A DNA stretch of 7,407 nt from DATILI01 sp035476635 (GCA_035476635.1 DATILI010000076.1:1-7407), one strand, 5' to 3'; shown: positions 1 through 6,124, counted from the stretch's first letter. Notes: generated from the sequence alone by a model not told the origin. Program-made: numbers and translations.

Positions 1-1
1 C

Positions 2-1210
2 GACTGGGAGGTGGCCGCCAGCCTGTACGACTACGCCAAGGACCGGAAGCGCCAGAACGGTGCCGGCACCCTGGCCGACGGCAACGGCACGGGCTGGAAT
101 ACGCTCGCGCTCAAGGGCATATGGCGGCCGGACGGAACCAACGGTGCGCATCTCATGGACTTCGGTTTTCAGCGGGACAGCTACCAGCTGGCCTACCTGA
201 CGTCCAATGCCGTGGGCAGCTGGATCGACGGGCCGGCCGGCACCGTGGTCAGCGACGTTGGCGGCATGACCCGCTTGCAAAGCCTGTACGCGCAGGACAG
301 CTGGGCCTTCGCGCCGCGCTGGAAGGCCGTGCTGGGCGGCCGCGCCGAATGGTGGACCACGTTCAATGGCTTCACGCGCATCCCGGGGGCGGCGCCTGCC
401 GTCGACAGCCAGTGGCCGCAGCGCAAGGAGTCGTACTTCTCGCCCAAGGCGGCGCTCTCATGGCAGTGGCTGCCCGACACCGTGCTCAAGGCGTCGGCCG
501 GCCGTGCGGTGCGCTTTCCGACGGTGGGGGAACTCTATGGCGCGACCTCGACAGTCAATTCGCAGTACATCAACGACCCGAACCTCAAGCCCGAGAAGTC
601 GTGGACCAGTGAACTCAGCGCCGAGAAGGATCTGGGCAACGGCCTGCTGCGCCTGACCTTCTTCACCGAAAACACGCGCGATGCCCTGTATTCGCAGACC
701 ACGTTCGACACGCTGGCCAACCGCAACGTCAGCCGCGTGCAGAACGTCGGCCGCATCCGGACCCAGGGCCTGGAGCTGGCCTACAACGGCAATGATGTCC
801 TGGCCAAAGGACTGGACCTGGGCGCCAGCATCACCTACGCCGACTCGGTCATCAAGGAGAACGCGGGCTTCGTTGCGCGGCCTGGCGACACCATCGGCAA
901 GCAGCAGCCCAACATCGCCAAATGGCGCGCCACGGCGCTGCTCAGCTACCGCTGGGATGCGCGATGGACGACCTCGGTCGGCGCGCGCTACAGCGGCCCG
1001 CAGTTCCGCACACTGGACAACAGCGATGTCAATGGCGACACCTACCAGGGCGTGAGCAAATTCTTCACGGCGGACCTGCGGGTCCGCTACCAGTTGAACA
1101 AGAACGTGAACGCGGCGTTCGGCATCGACAACCTGAACAACGACAAGTTCTGGAACTTCCATCCCTATCCGCAGCGCAGCTATGTGGCCGAGTTGCAAAT
1201 GGCTATTTGA
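2..1210 (+). CDS. TonB-dependent outer-membrane receptor, C-terminal part (5' end outside window)
   Basis: This is the beta-barrel portion of a TonB-dependent receptor, which takes up a metal or metal complex across the outer membrane using TonB energy. The frame is open from base 2, so the gene starts upstream; the GTG at 11 is internal. The 402 visible residues lack the N-terminal signal, TonB box and plug. What shows the family is the run of alternating aromatic/polar strands, the block NDPNLKPEKSWTSELS near residues 195-210 (the usual barrel motif around 'NPxLKPE'), 'NVGRIRTQGLELAY' and a closing strand of the type 'YPQRSYVAEL'. The last residue is Ile rather than the usual terminal Phe or Trp. 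Two periplasmic copper proteins follow closely, so copper is a reasonable ligand guess. However, I cannot match it to the OprC/NosA copper receptors from this fragment, and a siderophore receptor remains possible. Family certain, substrate unknown. Confidence 0.93.
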   Translation, partial: DWEVAASLYDYAKDRKRQNGAGTLADGNGTGWNTLALKGIWRPDGTNGAHLMDFGFQRDSYQLAYLTSNAVGSWIDGPAGTVVSDVGGMTRLQSLYAQDSWAFAPRWKAVLGGRAEWWTTFNGFTRIPGAAPAVDSQWPQRKESYFSPKAALSWQWLPDTVLKASAGRAVRFPTVGELYGATSTVNSQYINDPNLKPEKSWTSELSAEKDLGNGLLRLTFFTENTRDALYSQTTFDTLANRNVSRVQNVGRIRTQGLELAYNGNDVLAKGLDLGASITYADSVIKENAGFVARPGDTIGKQQPNIAKWRATALLSYRWDARWTTSVGARYSGPQFRTLDNSDVNGDTYQGVSKFFTADLRVRYQLNKNVNAAFGIDNLNNDKFWNFHPYPQRSYVAELQMAI

Positions 1211-1228
1211 TTGACCCCGAGCATCTTC

Positions 1229-1789
1229 ATGAAAACAATGCTGACCCAATCCCTCGCTGCCGGCGCCCTCCTGACGGGTGTCCTGTCGCCCATTTCTTCC
1301 GCCCACGCGCACATCACGCTGGAATACCAGGTGGCGCCCGCTGCCAGCAGCTACAAGGCGAGCTTCAAGGTAGGCCATGGCTGCGCCGGCTCGCCCACGC
1401 GACAGATCGTGGTGGAAATTCCGCCGGGTGTGCAGGGCGCGCGGCCGATGCCCAAGGCCGGCTGGGCGCTGGAGGTGCAACGCGAGAAGCTGGCCCAGCC
1501 TATTGCCAGCCACGGCCGCAGCATCACCGAGGACGTGGTGCGCATCAGCTGGACCGCCAAGACGCGCGATGACATGCTGGCCCATGCGCACTACGACGAG
1601 TTCGTGCTCGTGGCGCAAATGCCAGGCCTGGCCGGTCCGTTGTACTGGCCCGTGCGCCAGGTCTGCGAGGAAGGCCGAATCGATTGGGTGGAAATACCCA
1701 AGCCTGGCCAGAAATTCTCCGACCTCAAGGCCCCTGCAGCGTCCCTGGAAATCCTGCCGGCGGGCGGCGGCGCTGGCCACAATCACTGA
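1229..1789 (+). CDS. YcnI/DUF1775 family periplasmic copper-binding protein
   Basis: Predicted secreted protein of 186 residues. The ATG at 1229 gives a classical signal peptide (Lys2, hydrophobic core at about residues 9-19, then SSAHA). Cleavage after Ala27 would leave His28 as the first mature residue (HITLE). In Bacillus subtilis YcnI, as I recall, the mature N-terminal His forms a mono-histidine brace for Cu(II), with a carboxylate ligand and a nearby Trp. Other family marks are GHGCAGSPT at 49-57 (Cys52), W79, W108, the segment HAHYDEFVLVAQMP around 119-132, and 'RQVCEEGRIDW' at 143-153 (Cys146). The C-terminus ends GHNH. An in-frame TTG at 1211, directly after the receptor stop, would add six residues before the signal; 1229 fits a signal peptide better, although its ribosome site is weak. 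It lies 18 bases after the receptor and 33 before the PCu(A)C gene, so cotranscription is likely. Copper binding is inferred from the family and the N-terminal His. Confidence 0.88.
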   Translation: MKTMLTQSLAAGALLTGVLSPISSAHAHITLEYQVAPAASSYKASFKVGHGCAGSPTRQIVVEIPPGVQGARPMPKAGWALEVQREKLAQPIASHGRSITEDVVRISWTAKTRDDMLAHAHYDEFVLVAQMPGLAGPLYWPVRQVCEEGRIDWVEIPKPGQKFSDLKAPAASLEILPAGGGAGHNH

Positions 1790-1822
1790 CATGAACCGTT
1801 CGAACGACTGAAGGAACTCACC

Positions 1823-2302
1823 ATGACCATGAACCCCATCAAGACCATTGCCACTTTCCTGCTGCCTGCGCTGCTGGCCGGCGCTGCCCTGGCCCAATCC
1901 GCCGCGGCTGTGCCCGCCGTCAAGGTGGAGGGCGCCTGGGCACGTGCCAGCGTGCAAGGCCAGAAAGGTACCGGCGCCTTCATGAAGCTCACCGCCAGGG
2001 ACGGCACAAAGCTGGTGGGTGCCTCGTCTCCCGCTGCGGGCGTGGCCGAGGTACATGAAATGAAGATGGAGGGCGACGTGATGAAGATGCGCGCTATTGC
2101 CCAGCTGGAGCTGCCCGCGGGCAAGACCGTGGAGCTCAAGCCCGGCGGTTTCCACGTGATGCTGATGGACCTGAAGGCGCCGCTGATGAAAGACAGCGCA
2201 GTGCCGCTTACCCTGACGTTCCGCGACGCCAAAGGGGTGGAGAGCCGGCTGAACCTCAGCGTGCCGGTGTCTGCCGTGGCGCCGGGCGAACACAAGCACT
2301 GA
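1823..2302 (+). CDS. PCu(A)C family periplasmic copper chaperone
   Basis: Exported copper chaperone of 159 residues. Family members bind Cu(I) in the periplasm and hand it to the CuA/CuB centres of cytochrome oxidase, often together with a Sco protein. The N-terminus is a signal peptide (Lys7, hydrophobic stretch about 10-23, probable cut after ALA at 22-24). The copper site matches the family signature H-X10-M-X21-H-X-M exactly: His78, Met89, His111 and Met113, with extra Met at 80, 82 and 87. 'GAWAR' at 37-41 is the usual start of the domain. The C-terminus carries a short histidine tail (EHKH). The start at 1823 is supported by AAGGAA at 1811-1816; an in-frame ATG at 1829 is a less likely start. 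It is probably the last gene of the receptor-YcnI-PCu(A)C unit, since the next gene has its own promoter region. Biochemical role is high-confidence for the family; the specific target oxidase is not visible here. Confidence 0.95.
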   Translation: MTMNPIKTIATFLLPALLAGAALAQSAAAVPAVKVEGAWARASVQGQKGTGAFMKLTARDGTKLVGASSPAAGVAEVHEMKMEGDVMKMRAIAQLELPAGKTVELKPGGFHVMLMDLKAPLMKDSAVPLTLTFRDAKGVESRLNLSVPVSAVAPGEHKH

Positions 2303-2323
2303 GCTGTCCCCAAGCCCCCCGGC

Positions 2324-2345
2324 CCCGGAGCTGTTCGGCTTCGGG
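2324..2345 (+). terminator. Weak hairpin after the copper cluster, possible terminator
   Basis: CCCGGAG at 2324-2330 can pair with CTTCGGG at 2339-2345 (seven pairs, one of them G-U) around an 8-base loop, 21 bases after the PCu(A)C stop. There is no T-run after it (the next bases are TAAACAATG), so it is not a standard intrinsic terminator. It could slow transcription or protect the mRNA 3' end. Its position between two functionally different gene sets is the main argument. Confidence 0.25.
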
Positions 2346-2348
2346 TAA

Positions 2349-2359
2349 ACAATGATTGT
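2349..2359. promoter_or_regulatory. Inverted repeat ACAAT-G-ATTGT, candidate upstream activator site
   Basis: A perfect 11-base inverted repeat with a single central base sits in the AT-rich stretch about 90-100 bases upstream of the predicted sigma-54 start at 2450. That is a normal distance for the binding site of a sigma-54 enhancer-binding protein. It lies within a pair of direct GTAAACA copies (2345-2351 and 2374-2380) and next to ATATATTTATAT (2362-2373), which could help DNA bending. No specific regulator can be named, and short AT-rich palindromes occur by chance. Confidence 0.3.
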
Positions 2360-2423
2360 GGATATATTTATATGTAAACAGAATAGCTGAATCCCCATGG
2401 GAGTGTGCTTTTGGTGCACTTTG

Positions 2424-2439
2424 TGGCAGGAAAATTGCT
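2424..2439 (+). promoter_or_regulatory. Sigma-54 (RpoN) -24/-12 promoter for the dehydrogenase-TRAP operon
   Basis: TGGCAGG-AAAA-TTGCT matches the sigma-54 consensus TGGCACG-N4-TTGCW at every defined position except one (G instead of C at the sixth base). The invariant GG (2425-2426) and GC (2437-2438) are separated by exactly ten bases. Placing the GC at -13/-12 puts the start at about 2450 and gives a leader of about 28 bases before the ATG at 2478. Such promoters need an enhancer-binding ATPase; none is encoded in this window. An overlapping extended -10-like TGCTATAGA (2436-2444) exists, but I see no good -35 hexamer 17 bases upstream of it, so sigma-70 is the weaker reading. Confidence 0.75.
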
Positions 2440-2449
2440 ATAGAACATT

Positions 2450-2463
2450 CATCCAATTGGATG
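2450..2463. promoter_or_regulatory. Perfect 14-base palindrome CATCCAATTGGATG at the predicted start site
   Basis: The sequence equals its own reverse complement over 14 bases and begins exactly where the sigma-54 promoter would start transcription. As DNA it could be an operator for a dimeric repressor; as RNA it would form a 5-pair hairpin with an AAUU loop at the extreme 5' end, just before the ribosome site at 2470-2474. Which role applies, if either, cannot be decided from one copy. Confidence 0.45.
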
Positions 2464-2477
2464 CGAACTGAAGGCCT

Positions 2478-3551
2478 ATGAATATCTGCGTACTCGGCGG
2501 TGGGCATGGTTGCTATGCGGCGGCGGCGGACCTTTCGGAGGCCGGGCACCAGGTGCGGCTTTGGCGGCGCGACACCGAGGCGCTCAAGCCCGTGGTCGAC
2601 AGCGGCGCCATCATCCTGAAGGACGCGGATGGCGCACGCGAGGTAAAGATCGCCAAGGCCACGGGGAATATCGCCGAGGCCATGGCCGGGGCGCAGCTGA
2701 TCGTGTTGCCGACACCGGCCACGGCGCAAGAAGACATCGCCGCCGCGATGGCGCCCCATCTGGTCGATGGCCAGGTCGTGTTCCTCGCCCCTGGCACCTT
2801 TGGCAGCTATGTGATGGCACAAGCGGTGCACATGGCCGGAAACCACGCCAAGCTGGCCTGGGCCGAAACCGGCACGCTGCCCTACCTGGCACGAAAACAC
2901 GGCGAGCGTGAAATCAACGTCTCGATCCGCGCCGTGCGCCTGCCGACCGGCGTCTACCCGGCGTCGCGCGCGGCAGAGGCGATCGGCGTGATCCGGCAGG
3001 CCTATCCCAGCGTGCACGGCTGCGGCGATGCGCTGTCGGGCGCCTTGATGAACGCCGGCCCCATCATCCATCCCCCGTTGATGGTGATGAACGCCGCGCC
3101 TTTGCAGCATTTCGAGCGCTGGGACATCCACAACGAAGGTACCCAGCGCGCCGTGCGCGACGTGACCGACCGGCTGGACCGCGAGCGCATCGCCGTGCGC
3201 GCGGCGCTGGGCTACGCGGGCCCGCACTATCCGCTGGCAGACCACTACAACAACGACCAGTGGATGTACGGCGACGCGCATCAAAAACTGGTGAAGTCGG
3301 GCGACTGGCGCGAGCACATCGACCTGTACACACACCGCTACATCACCGAAGACACGGAGCTGGGGCTGGCGTTCCTGGCCTCCGTCGCGCGCTGGGTGCA
3401 GGCGGACGCGCCGATTGCCCACGGCCTGCTGGCGGTGGTGGGTGGATTCCTGGGCCGGGATCTTCGGCACGGGGCCCGTACGCTGGAGGCGCTGGGACTG
3501 TCCAGCCTGAGCCGCGACGCCTTGCTGGCGCGACTGCATTCGGGGGGCTAG
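2478..3551 (+). CDS. NAD/NADP octopine/nopaline dehydrogenase family protein
   Basis: A 357-residue cytoplasmic oxidoreductase. Family members reversibly convert an amino acid plus a 2-oxo acid to an N-(carboxyalkyl) amino acid (opine) using NAD(P)H; in bacteria they often act in opine breakdown. The N-terminal Rossmann fold begins at residue 2, with GGGHGCYAAAADL at 7-19 (Gly7, Gly9, Gly11) and the second strand ending LWRR at 28-31. The C-terminal octopine-dehydrogenase domain has NAGPIIHPP at 192-200, so His198 is the likely catalytic His, and HRYITED at 286-292. Asp292 lies 94 residues after that His, close to the His-Asp spacing of Arthrobacter opine dehydrogenase. The start is fixed because the first beta strand follows Met1 directly; GAAGG at 2470-2474 serves as ribosome site with a short 3-base gap. 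It is the first gene after the sigma-54 promoter. True substrate unknown; many homologues are annotated only by family. Confidence 0.9.
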   Translation: MNICVLGGGHGCYAAAADLSEAGHQVRLWRRDTEALKPVVDSGAIILKDADGAREVKIAKATGNIAEAMAGAQLIVLPTPATAQEDIAAAMAPHLVDGQVVFLAPGTFGSYVMAQAVHMAGNHAKLAWAETGTLPYLARKHGEREINVSIRAVRLPTGVYPASRAAEAIGVIRQAYPSVHGCGDALSGALMNAGPIIHPPLMVMNAAPLQHFERWDIHNEGTQRAVRDVTDRLDRERIAVRAALGYAGPHYPLADHYNNDQWMYGDAHQKLVKSGDWREHIDLYTHRYITEDTELGLAFLASVARWVQADAPIAHGLLAVVGGFLGRDLRHGARTLEALGLSSLSRDALLARLHSGG

Positions 3552-3554
3552 CGC

Positions 3555-4562
3555 ATGGCCCAAATTGCCGCCGTGGGAGCGGGCCGCATGGGCCGCGGCA
3601 TCGCGATCGCCTTTGCCTACGCCGGTCACCCCATCTCGCTCATTGATTTGCGCCGGCGCACGCCGCAAGCGCTGGACAAGCTGCAGGCGGAGGTCCATGC
3701 GGAACTGCGCGCCAGCCTCGATGGCCTGCACCAGCTGGGTGTGCTTCACGCGCGGCAGGTGCAGGAGATCTTCGAGCGCGTGCAATTCGTGGCTGCGGAC
3801 CAGGCGGCCGATGCGCTGGCCCAGGCCGAGCTGGTTTTCGAAGGCGTGCCCGAAACCATGGAGGCCAAGCGCGAGGCGTTCGAGCAGCTCAATCGCCTGT
3901 GCCGTGCGGACGCCATCCTGACCTCCACCACCAGCAGCATCCTGGTCACGCAGCTGGCCGAGCTGGTGCATCGGCCGGAGCGCTTTCTCAACATCCATTG
4001 GCTCAATCCGGCGTACCTGATCCCGGTGGTCGAACTCAGCACGCATGCGGGTACCGCGCCCGAGGTGCTCGCGCGCGCCCGCGAGATGATGCTTGCCATC
4101 GGCAAGCTGCCGGTCGTGTGTGGCGCGGCGCCGGGCTACATCGTGCCGCGGCTGCAGGCGCTCGTCATGAACGAGGCCGCGCGCATGGTGGAGGAGGGCG
4201 TGGCCACCGCCGAAGAGATCGACAAAGCCACCCGCTACGGCCTGGGCCTGCGCTTTGCGGCGCTCGGCGTGGTCGAGTTCATTGACTTCGGCGGCTGCGA
4301 CATCCTGCACCACGCCAGCCGGGAAATGTCGGCATCGATCAGCGCAGAGCGCTACCGCACACCGGAAATCGTCAGCCGCATGGTTGCCGAGGGCCGGCTG
4401 GGGCTCAAGACCCAGAGCGGCTTCTACGACTACAGCGGGCGCGACATCGACGCCTACCGCGGCGACGTGATGCTGCGCACATTGGGAATGCTCAAGCACG
4501 CGGGCCTGTGGCGGCCGCCGGCGGAGCAGACAGTTTCTTCAACCAGCCAAGGAAAACCATGA
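3555..4562 (+). CDS. 3-hydroxyacyl-CoA dehydrogenase-like NAD-binding protein
   Basis: A 335-residue enzyme of the 3-hydroxyacyl-CoA dehydrogenase fold, which also includes L-carnitine and L-gulonate dehydrogenases. An N-terminal Rossmann domain opens with AAVGAGRMGRGIA at 5-17 and continues to EGVPETMEAK at 96-105. The catalytic features visible are Ser127 in STTSS, His148 in NIHWLNP and Glu160 in PVVEL; the His-Glu distance of 12 matches the dyad of human HADH. The C-terminal helical domain starts at PGYIVPRL (193-200). There the Asn usual in 'GFxVNRL' is Pro198, suggesting a subfamily with a different substrate. LGLKTQSGFYDY around 390-430 codons is not reached; the corresponding segment here, RLGLKTQSGFYDYSG, lies at about residues 282-296 and is the usual family ending. 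It starts 3 bases after the previous stop, with a G-run as ribosome site, and overlaps the next gene by 4 bases. A non-CoA hydroxy acid may be the substrate. Confidence 0.88.
   Translation: MAQIAAVGAGRMGRGIAIAFAYAGHPISLIDLRRRTPQALDKLQAEVHAELRASLDGLHQLGVLHARQVQEIFERVQFVAADQAADALAQAELVFEGVPETMEAKREAFEQLNRLCRADAILTSTTSSILVTQLAELVHRPERFLNIHWLNPAYLIPVVELSTHAGTAPEVLARAREMMLAIGKLPVVCGAAPGYIVPRLQALVMNEAARMVEEGVATAEEIDKATRYGLGLRFAALGVVEFIDFGGCDILHHASREMSASISAERYRTPEIVSRMVAEGRLGLKTQSGFYDYSGRDIDAYRGDVMLRTLGMLKHAGLWRPPAEQTVSSTSQGKP
4549..4556 (+). promoter_or_regulatory. Ribosome binding site AAGGAAAA that sets the dctP start
   Basis: AAGGA ends 5 bases before the ATG at 4559 and 8 bases before the ATG at 4562. 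Both ATGs overlap the preceding stop (ATGATGA context), so the open frame extending back to 4508 is not the real start. Translation of dctP is probably coupled to the upstream dehydrogenase. Confidence 0.7.
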
Positions 4563-5548
4563 TGAAGATTTCGCTCAACAAGCGCCTGCTCGCGGCGTCG
4601 GTGATCGCGGCATCCGTGCTTGCGCTGTGCCCGCTCGCGGCCGGCGCGCAGCAGGTCACGCTCAAGGCGGTGAATGCGTTCCAGGAAGGAACCTACTTTG
4701 CCCGCAACTTCGAGCGCTTCGTCAAGAAGGTGAACGACGAGGGCAAGGGCATTGTCCAGATCAACTACATCGGCGGGCCCAAGGCGATCCCGACCTTCGA
4801 GCAGGGCAATGCGCTGCGCAGCGGCGTGGTGGACCTGGCCAACACCACGACCTCGTTTCTCGCCGGCATCGTGCCCGAGGGGCAGGCGCTGAACTACACC
4901 CACCTCACCATGGCCGACATGCGCAAGGACGGCTCGTTCGAATACCTCAACAAGATCTTCCTGGAAAAAGGGCTGCACTACTACGCGCGCACCGGCGAGG
5001 GCTTTCAGTACTACCTCTACACCAACAAGAAGATCGACAAGGCGGACCTGAACGGCCTGAAGCTGCGCATTGCACCGATCTACCGGGACTTCTTCCAGAA
5101 GATGAATGCCAACGTGGTGCAGATCGCCCCGGGCGAGGTCTACACCGCACTCGAGCGCGGCGTGGTCGACGGCTACGCCTGGCCGCTGATCGGCATCTTC
5201 GATCTGGGCTGGCAGGAAAAGACCAAGTTCCGCGTGGAGCCGGGCTTCTACGCGCTGGAACTGGGCGTGGTGTTCAACGCCAATACCTGGCGCAAGCTGA
5301 CCCCGGCGCAACGCGAGTTCCTGGACAAGCAGGGCGCGTGGCTGGAAAGCCTGAACGCCGAGGCCGCTGCCAAGGATGTTCCCGCCGAGATCAAGAAGCA
5401 GCAGGACGCCGGCCTGCAAATCATCAAGCTCGACGCCGCGCAGGCGAGCCTGTTCGTCAAGACCGCGAATGATGCGGCGTGGGACGGCATCGTGAAGGCC
5501 AGCCCGGTGCATGGCGTCAAATTGCGCGAGATGCTCGCGCCCAAGTAA
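4559..5548 (+). CDS. dctP: TRAP transporter substrate-binding protein, DctP family
   Basis: Periplasmic solute-binding subunit of a tripartite ATP-independent transporter, 329 residues from the ATG at 4559. The signal peptide has Lys3, Lys8 and Arg9, a hydrophobic core of about 10-24, and a likely cut after Ala30 (AAGA-QQ). The mature protein shows the DctP fold: GGPKAIPTFEQG at 72-83, SGVVDLANTTTSF at 88-100, LNGLKLRIAPIYRDFF at 164-179 and EVYTALERGVVDGYAWP at 193-209. Arg170 is at the position of the conserved arginine that pairs with the substrate carboxylate in characterised TRAP binding proteins, so a carboxylate ligand is expected. The symbol is a family name; the ligand need not be a C4-dicarboxylate. 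The ATG overlaps the previous stop by 4 bases; the ATG at 4562 is an equally possible start differing by one residue. Position after two dehydrogenases suggests it binds their substrate or a precursor. Confidence 0.95.
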   Translation: MMKISLNKRLLAASVIAASVLALCPLAAGAQQVTLKAVNAFQEGTYFARNFERFVKKVNDEGKGIVQINYIGGPKAIPTFEQGNALRSGVVDLANTTTSFLAGIVPEGQALNYTHLTMADMRKDGSFEYLNKIFLEKGLHYYARTGEGFQYYLYTNKKIDKADLNGLKLRIAPIYRDFFQKMNANVVQIAPGEVYTALERGVVDGYAWPLIGIFDLGWQEKTKFRVEPGFYALELGVVFNANTWRKLTPAQREFLDKQGAWLESLNAEAAAKDVPAEIKKQQDAGLQIIKLDAAQASLFVKTANDAAWDGIVKASPVHGVKLREMLAPK

Positions 5549-5572
5549 GCGGATTGTCATTGGGAGCCCCGC

Positions 5573-6100
5573 ATGGAAGCCTTCTCCAATCTGGTGGGAA
5601 AAGTGCTGGATCAGCTGGCCAGGCTGGCCTGTGTCCTGCTGTTCCTGCTGATGTTGATCATTTGCAGCGATGTGTTTCTGCGCAACGTCGCCTTGTTCGA
5701 TTCCATGCGCGGGTTTCCGGCGGCCAACGACCTGTCCGAAGCGTTCCTGTACCTGATCACCCTGCTGTCGGCGCCCTGGCTGCTCCGGCAGGGCAAGCAC
5801 ATCCGCGTGGACATCGTCTTGCGGGCCATTCCGCCGCGCTGGGCCTGGGGTTGCGAGTGGCTGGTCGACCTGCTGGGCCTCATGTGTTCGCTCACCATGA
5901 TGTGGTACGGCATCGTTGCGACCCATGACGGCATCACGTCCGGCGAAATGATCATCAAGGCCCTGGCCACGCCGGTCTGGTGGTGGCTGTGCATGCTGCC
6001 CGTGACGTTCGCCCTGCTGGCGCTGGAGTTCATCTTCCGCATGCACCGCCTCGCCAACGGGCCGCGCGCGCCGCGCGAAGAGGCCGTGTCGGCTGCCTAG
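5573..6100 (+). CDS. dctQ: TRAP transporter small permease, DctQ family
   Basis: Inner-membrane small subunit of the TRAP transporter, 175 residues. Four hydrophobic segments are visible at about 17-36, 56-71, 92-114 and 135-155, as expected for DctQ. The family segment is ANDLSEAFLYLITLLSAPWL (51-70) followed by LRQGKHIRVDIV (71-82), and CSDVFLRN at 31-38 closes the first membrane helix. The C-terminal tail is short, charged and probably cytoplasmic. GGGAG at 5562-5566 gives good spacing to the ATG at 5573. It lies 24 bases after dctP and 24 before dctM. The subunit forms a complex with DctM; its exact mechanistic role is scaffolding rather than substrate contact. Symbol given at family level. 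Confidence 0.93.
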   Translation: MEAFSNLVGKVLDQLARLACVLLFLLMLIICSDVFLRNVALFDSMRGFPAANDLSEAFLYLITLLSAPWLLRQGKHIRVDIVLRAIPPRWAWGCEWLVDLLGLMCSLTMMWYGIVATHDGITSGEMIIKALATPVWWWLCMLPVTFALLALEFIFRMHRLANGPRAPREEAVSAA

Positions 6101-6124
6101 TTTTTCAATCATGAGGTGCTCCAA

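Noticed and set aside
1211..1228. TTG start for the YcnI gene directly after the receptor stop
   Set aside because: It would place MTPSIF before the positively charged signal-peptide start; the ATG at 1229 gives a standard export signal. Coupling through the TTG cannot be fully ruled out.
2436..2444. Extended -10 sigma-70 promoter TGCTATAGA
   Set aside because: No convincing -35 hexamer at a 16-18 base distance, and these bases are better explained as the -12 element of the sigma-54 promoter. It is not excluded as a secondary promoter.
2..3551. Opine-type metallophore system (staphylopine/pseudopaline-like), given a TonB receptor near an opine-dehydrogenase-like gene
   Set aside because: No nicotianamine-synthase-like gene or metallophore exporter is present. 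The dehydrogenase looks like the octopine/nopaline family rather than the CntM type, and a separate promoter and TRAP genes tie it to the right-hand block instead of the receptor.
4508..4558. Upstream start for dctP at 4508, adding 17 residues
   Set aside because: The extra residues would lie in front of a normal signal peptide and overlap the previous gene by 55 bases; the strong ribosome site at 4549 points to 4559 or 4562.
3555..4562. Ordinary beta-oxidation or hydroxybutyryl-CoA pathway
   Set aside because: No thiolase, enoyl-CoA hydratase, CoA ligase or acyl-CoA dehydrogenase is present nearby, and a conserved Asn of the acyl-CoA enzymes is replaced by Pro.
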